Part shown: one piece after another, positions 1 to 7,900 of the stretch | Position numbering within the stretch: the stretch's first letter is position 1 | Layout: each line of letters opens with the position of its first letter | NCBI RefSeq assembly: GCF_002149015.1 | Contig: NZ_NGFO01000013.1 | Coordinates: 1 to 34,029 of the forward strand | Reading direction: 5' to 3' | Source of the DNA: Gordonia lacunae | GTDB taxonomy: Bacteria > Actinomycetota > Actinomycetes > Mycobacteriales > Mycobacteriaceae | Length of the DNA: 34,029 bases | Made by a program: the position numbers and the translations under genes | Notes under the pieces: model-generated | Database searches by the model: none | What the model was told of the DNA's origin: nothing | The model's input: only the letters and a program-made list of their open reading frames with translations

Positions 1-1
1 G

Positions 2-304
2 GTCCGGAATGTACTGACTGACAATGGATCCTGTTACCGATCCCACGTCTTCCGTGACGCGCTCGGTGAGGTCAAGCATCGCCGGACCCGCCCCTACCGG
101 CCACAGACCAACGGCAAGGTGGAACGGTTTCACCGCACGCTGGCCGATGAGTGGGCCTACGCGCGGCTCTACACCAGCGACGCCGAACGCTGCGCTGAGT
201 ACTCAAGCTGGCTGCATCACTACAATCACCACCGCGGCCACACCTCACTCAAAGGTCGACCACCCGCCGACCGCGTACCTAACCTCTCAGGTCAGTACAG
301 CTAG
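2..304 (+). CDS. IS481-type transposase, C-terminal part (cut by window start)
   Basis: The frame is open from base 2, so the start lies outside the window; about 100 codons are visible. It reads as the second half of an rve/DDE integrase core: a TDNG motif with the second catalytic Asp near base 20, the run RPYRPQTNGKVERFHRTL with the catalytic Glu at bases 122-124, then WLHHYNHHRGHTSLKGRPP, the usual C-terminal signature of IS481 and related transposases. The protein ends NLSGQYS. The stop (302-304) overlaps the stop of the convergent thioesterase gene (301-303). The enzyme would cut and join the ends of its own element. Whether the N-terminal half is intact cannot be seen. Family assignment is from motifs; IS3-group orfB is the alternative. 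Confidence 0.85.
   Translation, partial: VRNVLTDNGSCYRSHVFRDALGEVKHRRTRPYRPQTNGKVERFHRTLADEWAYARLYTSDAERCAEYSSWLHHYNHHRGHTSLKGRPPADRVPNLSGQYS
283..299. repeat. Possible right terminal inverted repeat of the IS
   Basis: IS481-group elements commonly start with TGT and end with ACA, and the last transposase codons often lie inside the right repeat. Here the strand reading into the element from base 299 begins TGTACTGACCTGAG. The first nine bases also occur at 10-18 (TGTACTGAC), giving a perfect 9-bp inverted pair, but that copy sits inside the transposase frame and may be chance. The left end and any target duplication are outside the window. Confidence 0.3.
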
Positions 305-951
305 GCCTGGCCCGGGTTGAGCTTGATGAACAGCGCGTCCATCTCGGCGCAGAGGCGATCGCCGTCGTGCAGGGTGCCCTTGATGAACACCTTGCGACCC
401 TCGATGCGGTCGGCCCAGGCGTGGATGCGCAGCGGCGTGTTCAGCGGCGTGATGGACCGGTACTGCACGGTGAGGTAGGCGGTCCGGCTGACGTGCTGGA
501 TCGCGACGGCCGACGCGAAGCCGCCCACGTCGTCGAAGGCGACCGCCACGTGCCCGCCGTGCGCGGCGTTGTTCCCGCCGAGATGGAAATCGCGGAACGT
601 CAGCTCGGCGACGACCCCGTTGTCGTCGACCTCGGTGACGACGTACGGCGGCAGGGTGATGTTGCCCCGCGAGGGCAGGTCGATACGGGTCCCGGCCGGC
701 GAATGCCATTCGTCGATCCGGACGGCGGCGAGCCGGTCGTTGACAGCGGTCAGGTGCTCGATGAGTTCGTCGACGAGCGCGTCGTCCGGGCATGCGTACC
801 GGGCGTTGTCCATGAGCAGACGGACCTGCTCGCTGAACTCTCCGTAGCGGGGTCCGCCGCGCTCGGTGGTGATGGCCGTGTGCGCCCGGAAACCACCTTC
901 GTGCGGGTCCTCTTCGACGGTTTCGACGACGCGATCGTTCGCTTCACTCAC
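301..951 (-). CDS. PaaI-type hotdog-fold thioesterase
   Basis: 216 residues from a GTG start at 951. The hotdog active-site stretch is clear: NNAAHGG at residues 127-133 followed by AFDDVGG (Asp140, Asp141), the pattern of PaaI/YbaW-type acyl-CoA thioesterases in which Asn and Asp/Glu hold the nucleophilic water. It should hydrolyse an acyl-CoA thioester in the cytoplasm; the acyl group is not predictable. The N-terminal 70 residues are a polar extension often seen in mycobacterial members. A small membrane-protein gene lies 34 bases upstream on the same strand. The stop codon shares bases with the stop of the IS transposase, so an IS has landed at or next to the 3' end; the ending KLNPGQA looks natural, so the gene is probably intact. 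Confidence 0.8.
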   Translation of the reverse strand: MSEANDRVVETVEEDPHEGGFRAHTAITTERGGPRYGEFSEQVRLLMDNARYACPDDALVDELIEHLTAVNDRLAAVRIDEWHSPAGTRIDLPSRGNITLPPYVVTEVDDNGVVAELTFRDFHLGGNNAAHGGHVAVAFDDVGGFASAVAIQHVSRTAYLTVQYRSITPLNTPLRIHAWADRIEGRKVFIKGTLHDGDRLCAEMDALFIKLNPGQA

Positions 952-985
952 CGGTCAACCGTATAAGAGGCAGCAGCCCTGTGAC

Positions 986-1240
986 CTAGCCGGTGTCGGT
1001 GCGGCGCGGTGACGGCCCGCTCGCCGCGTTCTCGGCGCCGCGACGACGGTCGGCGAGATCCACGCACACCCCGCCTCGGGCCAGCCGCCGTGTGGACTCC
1101 GGGATGTAGTCCGGCACCCCGCGCGGTCCGCGTTCTCTCTCGTCTCGGATCCGGACCGCCCTCCCGACGATCACCGCGACCGCCGCGGACACGACACACC
1201 ACGCGCCCCCGACGATCAAGATCCACCCCCATACAGCCAT
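986..1240 (-). CDS. Small single-pass membrane protein, function unknown
   Basis: 84 residues from ATG at 1240. Residues 3-26 (starting WGWILIVGGAWCVV) form one hydrophobic segment, followed by RIRDERERGPRG and a polar, Arg-rich tail, so a short N-terminal anchor with a cytoplasmic tail is likely. The frame is open further upstream to 1360, but that part lacks coding character and would bury the membrane segment. The 5' leader holds a small hairpin (1257-1262 with 1269-1274). It lies just upstream of the thioesterase gene on the same strand and may be co-transcribed. I do not recognise a family; expression is not proven. Confidence 0.5.
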   Translation of the reverse strand: MAVWGWILIVGGAWCVVSAAVAVIVGRAVRIRDERERGPRGVPDYIPESTRRLARGGVCVDLADRRRGAENAASGPSPRRTDTG

Positions 1241-1407
1241 ACGGACAGCTAAGCACCCGAAACTGAGATTTCGGTGATGTTCGAGCCCACAGCCGGCCAC
1301 CATCCAATGGTTGAGTGCAATCCGCGTCGGAGTTGTGTCGACTTCGTGACCTCTCCCCACCGGTCCGCCGGGCGTCGGGCGGGAGGAGCACGCAGACGGG
1401 CCGTCGT

Positions 1408-1413
1408 TAGGCT
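1408..1413 (+). promoter_or_regulatory. Candidate -10 element for a leaderless menB transcript
   Basis: TAGGCT fits the actinobacterial TANNNT -10 pattern and ends six bases before the menB ATG. That would start the mRNA at the A of ATG, the arrangement of leaderless transcripts common in Mycobacteriales. No Shine-Dalgarno sequence lies at a usable distance. No clear -35 is seen. Confidence 0.5.
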
Positions 1414-1419
1414 GACCCC

Positions 1420-2412
1420 ATGACCGCCACGCCAGACACCACGGGGACGTCAGAAAACCAGCGACCGGCCGGCCAGCCCTTCGACCCCTCGTCGTGGGCG
1501 GTGGTGCCCGGCTTCGCGGATCTGACCGACATCACGTATCACCGCCACGTCGGCGAGGGGCGCGAGCACGGCATCGTGCGCGTCGCGTTCGACCGCCCCG
1601 AGGTCCGCAACGCCTTCCGCCCCCACACCGTCGACGAGCTGTACCGCGTCCTCGACCATGCGCGGCGCACTCCCGACGTCGGCACCATCCTGCTCACCGG
1701 CAACGGTCCGAGCCCCAAGGACGGTGGGTGGGCGTTCTGCAGCGGCGGCGATCAGCGCATCCGCGGACGTTCGGGTTATCAGTACGCCACCTCGCACGAC
1801 GACGACGTCGCGGCGGCCGGCGCCGACACCGTCGACGCGGCACGGGTGAAGGCCGAGGGCGGGCGACTGCACATCCTCGAGGTCCAGCGCCTCATCCGGA
1901 CGATGCCCAAGGTCGTCATCGCCGTCGTCAACGGCTGGGCCGCCGGCGGCGGGCACTCCCTGCACGTCGTGTGCGACCTGACCCTCGCGTCCGCCGAACA
2001 CGCCCGGTTCAAGCAGACCGACGCCGACGTGGGCTCCTTCGACGCCGGCTACGGCAGCGCCTACCTCGCCAAGCAGGTCGGGCAGAAGTTCGCGCGCGAG
2101 ATCTTCTTCCTCGGGGAGGCCTACGACGCCGAGACCATGCACCGGATGGGCGCAGTCAACCGCGTCGCCCCGCACGCCGACCTCGAGACCACCGCCATCG
2201 ACTGGGCGCGCCGGATCAACAGCAAATCGCCCACCGCCCAGCGCATGCTGAAGTTCGCGTTCAACCTCACCGACGACGGCCTCATGGGCCAGCAGGTGTT
2301 CGCCGGGGAGGCGACCCGCCTGGCCTACATGACCGACGAGGCGGTCGAGGGCCGCGACGCCTTCCTCGAGAAGCGCGACCCGCGCTGGGACGACTACCCG
2401 TACTACTACTGA
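1420..2412 (+). CDS. menB: 1,4-dihydroxy-2-naphthoyl-CoA synthase
   Basis: 330 residues, crotonase fold. MenB closes the second ring of the menaquinone head group by an intramolecular Claisen reaction on o-succinylbenzoyl-CoA, in the cytoplasm. The MenB signature is explicit: GGWAFCSGGDQRIRG near residue 105, oxyanion-hole region NGWAAGGGHSLH, then QTDADVGSFDAGYGS holding Asp201, Ser206 and Asp208, and Tyr303 in LAYMTDEAVEG. These equal Asp185, Ser190, Asp192 and Tyr287 of the 314-residue M. tuberculosis enzyme, all shifted by 16, so the extra length is N-terminal. The C-terminus WDDYPYYY is typical. ATG at 1420 directly follows a TANNNT element, suggesting leaderless expression. menE and menA lie 22-24 kb downstream in this window. 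Confidence 0.97.
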   Translation: MTATPDTTGTSENQRPAGQPFDPSSWAVVPGFADLTDITYHRHVGEGREHGIVRVAFDRPEVRNAFRPHTVDELYRVLDHARRTPDVGTILLTGNGPSPKDGGWAFCSGGDQRIRGRSGYQYATSHDDDVAAAGADTVDAARVKAEGGRLHILEVQRLIRTMPKVVIAVVNGWAAGGGHSLHVVCDLTLASAEHARFKQTDADVGSFDAGYGSAYLAKQVGQKFAREIFFLGEAYDAETMHRMGAVNRVAPHADLETTAIDWARRINSKSPTAQRMLKFAFNLTDDGLMGQQVFAGEATRLAYMTDEAVEGRDAFLEKRDPRWDDYPYYY

Positions 2413-2456
2413 GCCGCGTGCCCTGGCCGGCCACCACCGAACGCACCTGCGTCGGA

Positions 2457-2491
2457 CCTCGAACCTCGAACCTCGAACCTCGAACCTCGAA
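2457..2491. repeat. Five tandem copies of CCTCGAA
   Basis: Five perfect 7-bp units in a row occupy the short gap between the convergent menB and DUF4012 genes. The rest of this 114-base gap holds no gene and no convincing terminator hairpin. Confidence 0.95.
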
Positions 2492-2526
2492 CGCTACTCG
2501 TTCACAAGCGCGCCCGGTTGCGACGA

Positions 2527-4287
2527 TCAGTTCTCCGGCCCACACGCCGGGACGTCCACGGTGACGGTGGGGTCGTCGACGAGCGGTTGGATCGGAACCT
2601 CGGCGTCACCGTGTGCCGAGGTGGGCTCGTCGATCGTCAGCACGATGGTGGCGGTCTGGCCCGGCGCGATGCCGACACGGGTCGAGTAGTACGGGCGGCC
2701 GTGGAGCGTCTGTTCGACGTAGAACGCACCACCGTCGCCGAGGGTCATCTCCTTCAGGACCGCACCCTTGGTCGCCAGGAACTCGACGTTGGCGAGGTTG
2801 GTGCCCTTCTTCACCGACAGTTCGGTGCCGAGGTTCCCGGCCACGTAGTCGGTCGTGTCGGCGGTGTCGAGGGTGTTGGTGAGCTTCACCGTGATCGTCG
2901 ATTCCCTCGTGTCACCGTCGCATCCGCCGGAGGTGTAGCTGATCTCGCGCTCGAGGTAGTAGTCCAGCTTCGTCCCTGAGGCGTTGCCGACGGCCACCTG
3001 CAGGTACGGCGCGGAGGTGTCGGAGATCTGGTGCCCCAGCTTGGTCGACTCCAGGATCCGCTGATTCTCGGCGTCGGTGCTGTAGATCATGATCCGCCGC
3101 TCGTGGACGCCGCGGCCGAGCGCCTCGAGGAGATCGCGGGTGCTTCCGCCGGACGTGATGAGCTTGTTCACGACGGCCTGGGAGATGGACTGCAGGTAGT
3201 CCTTCCGCGCGGCGTTGTCGTCGGCGAAGCGCTGGTAGGCCGTCGACAGCGTGATCGGGACGACGTTGTCGGCAGTGATCTTCTCGCGGCCCACCGTCAC
3301 CGGCCCGACGACCTCGAGGACGTACTTCAGCGCGATCGGGTCGAGCGCGATCGCCCCATCGAGTTGCCGGCCGGTCTGCGCACGCCAGTTCGCGAGCCAG
3401 ATCTGCGCGGCGTCGGGGAAGTGGGCGCTGAGGTTGCCGTTCCGGAAGTCGGTGTAGGGGCGGTAGTAGGAGTAGATCGCGTCGTACTCGGGACCCAGGT
3501 TGATCTGCGGGGTCGCCGGGTCGCGGAACTCCGAGTTGGTGCCGAGCTCGGGGATGGTCACCCGCCCCCCGGTCGCGTTCAGCACCGCGAAACCGCCGAC
3601 GAGACCACCGGTTCCGCGTGCCTCGGACGGCGTCTGGAACGCCATGAAGTAGTTGCGCGGGCCGTCGGCGCCGAGCATCGACGGGACGAGTTCGGCGGCG
3701 ATGCTCGTGGCCTGCACCGTCGAATCGGCGGCGTCGACCTGGTCGGCGAGCTGATCCCGGGCATCGGCCACCACGCCGAGCCAGCTCGGTTCGATCGCCG
3801 AGACCTGAGCGGCCACCGCCGCCGACTTCGCGGCCACCGACTTCAGCGCCGGCTGGGCGTCCCGCAGCAGCTCCAGGTTCACGGTGTTGCCCGTGCGCAG
3901 CCGATTCGGGTCGAGGACGGTGGCGAGATCGGCCGCCGGCACGAGTACGTCGGCCGAAAGCGCCGCGACGGCATCGCTCATCTGCTGCACCGACTTCAGG
4001 GGCGATCCGACGACCGGCACGGCCGCCACCGCCGACCACAGGAAGCCGGACGACCGGTCCTCGGCGTCCCGGGCACGCGTCGTCGCCGCCTCGGCGGCCT
4101 GCCGCGCTCCGGCCTGATCGCCGTCGAGCATCAACGCCCGGGCCCGGCTCGCATCCGTGCGCACCGACTCCAGGTCGTCGCGCACCTGGAATGCTGAGTA
4201 CGCCAGCCAGATCAGTGCGGCCGCGACGAGCAGCATCACCACCGCGACGACCTGGACGACGCGGTTGCCCGCCAGTCGCCGGATCAT
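2527..4287 (-). CDS. DUF4012 membrane-anchored protein
   Basis: 586 residues from ATG at 4287, chosen because it overlaps the phosphatase stop as ATGA and has a GGGGGAG ribosome site just upstream. An N-terminal signal-anchor (residues about 9-31, VVQVVAVVMLLVAAALIWL) is followed by a helical, Ala-rich region to about residue 190 and then the DUF4012 core, including NYFMAFQTPSEARGTGG and GGFAVLN, ending PACGPEN. Most of the chain is predicted outside the membrane. DUF4012 proteins are biochemically uncharacterised; in actinobacteria they often occur near exopolysaccharide or capsule genes, so a role in export, anchoring or assembly of a surface polymer is inferred. It is the last gene of the NRPS-phosphatase operon. 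No catalytic residues can be named. Confidence 0.85.
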   Translation of the reverse strand: MIRRLAGNRVVQVVAVVMLLVAAALIWLAYSAFQVRDDLESVRTDASRARALMLDGDQAGARQAAEAATTRARDAEDRSSGFLWSAVAAVPVVGSPLKSVQQMSDAVAALSADVLVPAADLATVLDPNRLRTGNTVNLELLRDAQPALKSVAAKSAAVAAQVSAIEPSWLGVVADARDQLADQVDAADSTVQATSIAAELVPSMLGADGPRNYFMAFQTPSEARGTGGLVGGFAVLNATGGRVTIPELGTNSEFRDPATPQINLGPEYDAIYSYYRPYTDFRNGNLSAHFPDAAQIWLANWRAQTGRQLDGAIALDPIALKYVLEVVGPVTVGREKITADNVVPITLSTAYQRFADDNAARKDYLQSISQAVVNKLITSGGSTRDLLEALGRGVHERRIMIYSTDAENQRILESTKLGHQISDTSAPYLQVAVGNASGTKLDYYLEREISYTSGGCDGDTRESTITVKLTNTLDTADTTDYVAGNLGTELSVKKGTNLANVEFLATKGAVLKEMTLGDGGAFYVEQTLHGRPYYSTRVGIAPGQTATIVLTIDEPTSAHGDAEVPIQPLVDDPTVTVDVPACGPEN

Positions 4288-4907
4288 CGGCTCTCCCCCG
4301 TTGGCTGCGTGCGAGCAGGCGCGGCGGAGGCCTGCGCCGCGGACGATTGGCCCGCTCGCTTCGCTCCCGGCGCCGCCAGCCACGCGACCACCGCCGCCAC
4401 CTTCGGCTCGACCTCGGCGAACACCCGGTCGAAGTCCTCGCGCGGCCGGCCCATCGGATCCACGATGTCGAGCAGGTGCGAGTTGGGGTCGAGACGCCCA
4501 CGCCCGGCGATGATCTCGGGCAGCGCGCCGAGGTCACAGAGCGCGGCGAACTCGGTCAGCGTGAAGACCCGCTTCCATCGCGCCGGCGCCATCTGCTGCG
4601 CCGCGGCGCGATGTTCGCGACTCATGCACAGCACGAGATCGGACTCCGCGAGCATCGGCGGCCGCAGATACCGGGACTCGAACCCGGTGTCGTCATAGCC
4701 GTTCTCGACCAGCACGGCCGAGGCGTGCGGATGGATGGGTTGGCCGTTGAGCGCTCCGACACCGGCGCTCGCCGACCTCACCGGGACACCCGCCCGGCCG
4801 GCGAGACCGGCCAGCACGCGTTCGCCGATCGGCGAACGGCAGATGTTGCCCGTGCACACGAACAGGATCGACATCTGCGGCGTCGCCGCCGGATCCGATA
4901 CGGTCAC
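4284..4907 (-). CDS. Low-molecular-weight protein tyrosine phosphatase
   Basis: 207 residues. The active-site loop [10 protein letters not shown] gives the CX5R motif (Cys18, Arg24), and DIVDPMGRP supplies the general-acid Asp150-Pro. The core ends near residue 185, followed by a low-complexity tail ([18 protein letters not shown]). The family removes phosphate from tyrosine; bacterial Wzb/PtpA-type members often act on BY-kinases that control polysaccharide export. No such kinase is in the window. The GTG at 4907 overlaps the NRPS stop as GTGA and lies four bases after AGGAGG; an ATG one codon upstream (4910) has only one base of spacing. Stop overlaps the DUF4012 start, so the three genes should be translationally coupled. 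Confidence 0.93.
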   Translation of the reverse strand: MTVSDPAATPQMSILFVCTGNICRSPIGERVLAGLAGRAGVPVRSASAGVGALNGQPIHPHASAVLVENGYDDTGFESRYLRPPMLAESDLVLCMSREHRAAAQQMAPARWKRVFTLTEFAALCDLGALPEIIAGRGRLDPNSHLLDIVDPMGRPREDFDRVFAEVEPKVAAVVAWLAAPGAKRAGQSSAAQASAAPARTQPTGESR

Positions 4908-7900
4908 CATTCCTCCTCGATTCTGCGGGCCACCCGCGCCATCACGTCCGACCTCCCCAGCTGCGCATGCGTCGCGCCGGCGTCCATCACGTCGACGACG
5001 CCCTGCCCGCCGGGATCGACCACCCGCGCCCAGTCCTCCGGATTCGGATTGTCCTGCGCCGCAACGTAGACGACCTTGCCGACCGCGACCGGCCCCAGGT
5101 CGTAGGAACGAGCGGCGTCGGCCAGGGCCCTCGTCCGATCGTCGAAACGCCGCAGCGCCTCGGGGTCGTGCCGCTCGGCGAGCTCCCGCAGCGGATGATG
5201 GGCCGCTCGCAGTTCCTCATCGTCGACGGTTCCCAGTTCGGCGGGTGTCCGGGGGTCGAGCAGCACCAGCAGGGCCACCTCGTCGCCGAGTTCGACGAGC
5301 TGACGGGCGATCTCGTGGGCGATGACACCACCGACGGACCAGCCGACGAGCCGGTACGGTCCCCGCGGTTGCGTCGACCGGATGGCCTCGACGTGCAGCG
5401 CCGCGATGCCCTCGACCGTCGACGGCAGCTCCCGGCCGGCGAGTACCAGTTCGGGCAGCTGCAGTCCGAACACGGAGGCAGATCGCAGGGACTCGCCCAG
5501 CACCCGGAACGGTTCGACGATCCCGGTCGCCGTGTGCACACACCAGATCTCCGGGCGACGCTCGGCGGAGTCCGGGGACAGGGGCCGCACCCGTTGCACC
5601 GGAAGGTCCGCTCCCGCAGTCCCGTCCAGCAGTCGGGCGACCTCGGCCGGGGTTCGGTGACCGAACAGGTCCGCCGCGTCGAGGACCCGCCCGGTCCGGG
5701 TCGCCAGCTCGTCGCGCAACTGCAGCAGCGCGAGCGAATGCCCACCGGCGGCGAAGAAGTCGTCGTCCATCCCGACGTGTATCCCGGTACCGCGACCATC
5801 GGCGTCACGGCCTGCGTCGCGTCCGGGCGTCGACTCACCGAGGACGGTCCGGAAGGCGTCCAGAACCGCCGCCTCGGTGGCGGTCCGGGGTTCGCGCACC
5901 GACTCCGACCAGACGGGTTCGGGCAGTCGCCGCGCGTCGATCTTGCCCGCACCGCTGAGCGGCAGGTCATCGAGCTCGACGATCCGGCTCGGCACCATGT
6001 GCCGGGGCAGCGACGCCCGGCATGCGGCCCCGAGTTCGGCGACCGGCACCGACGGTGACACCACGTACGACACGAGGGCCGGTCCCACCGGACCCCGCCG
6101 CAGCACCGTCACCGAACGGCGGGCGCCCGCCCGCACGATCACCGCGTCGATCTCGGCGGGTTCCACCCGCTGCCCGCGGATCTTGACCTGGCGGTCCGCC
6201 CGACCGACGTAGACGAGTTCGCCGGTGTCGCGATCCCAGCGCACCAGGTCGCCGGTCCGGTAGCGACGACCGCCGTCGGAGCCGGCGACGAAGCTCGCCG
6301 CGGTGAGCGCCGGGTCACCGAGATAACCGCGGGCGACCCCGGTCCCGCCGATGTACAGCTCGCCGACGACGCCCGGCGGGACGTGGCGCAGCTGCGCGTC
6401 GAGCACCTCGGCGCCGATGCCGGGGCGCGGATGTCCCAACCGGATCGGGTCACCGCGGCGGTAGGCGGAGGTGGACACGGTCACCGTCGTCTCGGTGGGA
6501 CCGTAGATGTTGCGGACCTGCGCGTGCTCCGACCATGTGGCGGCGAGATCGGCCGACAGCGCCTCGCCCCCGATGTACACCAGGCGCAGCGCACCGATCG
6601 ACTCCGGCCGCAACGTGCGGACAACCGACGGGGTGGCCGTGAAGACGCTGACACCCGTGTCGTCGAGGAACCGCGTCAGGTCGTCGCCGCCCGCGATCCC
6701 GGCGGGGACCACCACGAGCGTCGCACCCGCAGCGAGCGGCAGCAGCATGTCGTGGAATGTCGCGTCGAAGCCGGGACTGATGGCCATCCCGACCCGGTCG
6801 GTCGGTGCGACGTCGGAGAGCGACGCCACCCGGTGAACCCCCCGATGGGTCACCCCGACGACGTTCGGGGTCCCGGTGGTACCCGACGTCGTGATGATGT
6901 AGGCCAGCGCGTCTCGCGGAACCGGTGTGACCGGTTCGGACACCACCGGTTCCGCGGGTTGCACGGGGATGTCGGTGGACGTGATCACGCTCGCCCCGGC
7001 ACCGTCGACCACGTGGTCGATCCGCGCCGCGGGGTAGGTGACGTCGACCGGTACACACACGCCGCCGATCCGGCTGACCGCCCAGATCGCGACCACCGAC
7101 TCGATCGACCGCGGTACCACGACGGCCACGGCGTCGCCGGCACCGAGACCACGCCGCCGCAACGCGCGCGCGGTCACCGAGACCCAGGCGTCGAGCTCGC
7201 GGTAGGTGAGAGACCGGTTCGCGTCGGCGATGCCGGCCCGGTCGCCGAACGCCGCGACGGCCTCGGTGAGGAGCTCGGCCAGCAGCGGTTCGGCCCCGGT
7301 CGCCGTCGACGGCCGCGCCCGGCCGTCGACGAATCCCCGCTCCGCGCCGGTGAGCGGTTCGATCGCCGCGAGGCGGTGCGACGGCTCCCCGACCACCGCG
7401 GCCACCGCGGCGACCAGCCGCTCACCGAGGGTGCGGATCGTGCTCTCGTCGAACAGTTCCCGGCCGTGGTGGACGCGCAGCCGCCAGCCGCCTGGATCGG
7501 GCACCGCCACGATGTGGAGGTCGAACTCGCTGCGCGGCACCGTCCAGGCGTCGGCGGCATCGGCCCCATCGGAATCGGCCCCAGCGGAATCAGATCCAGA
7601 GGGATCGGGTTCGGTCACCACCGGATTCGGTGTACCGGCCGGGTCCGCGAGCGAGAACGCGACCTGTACCAGCGGATGGCGTCCGGGGACGCGCGGCGGA
7701 TCGATCAGCGCGACGACGTCGTCGAAGGCGATGGCGGCATGATCGAGCGCCGCGAGGTCATCGTCGCGGACACGCGTGATCAGGTCGCCGACCGTCATAC
7801 CGGGGGCGATCCGGGTGCGCAACACGACAGTGGAGATGAGCATGCCCACCGTGCCGGCGGTGTCGGCCTCGCGACGCATGGACGCGGGGGTAGCCAGCGC

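Noticed and set aside
948..1391. A 147-codon minus-strand frame over the small membrane-protein gene
   Set aside because: Arg-rich shadow in another frame; the membrane-segment frame at 986-1240 is the better candidate.
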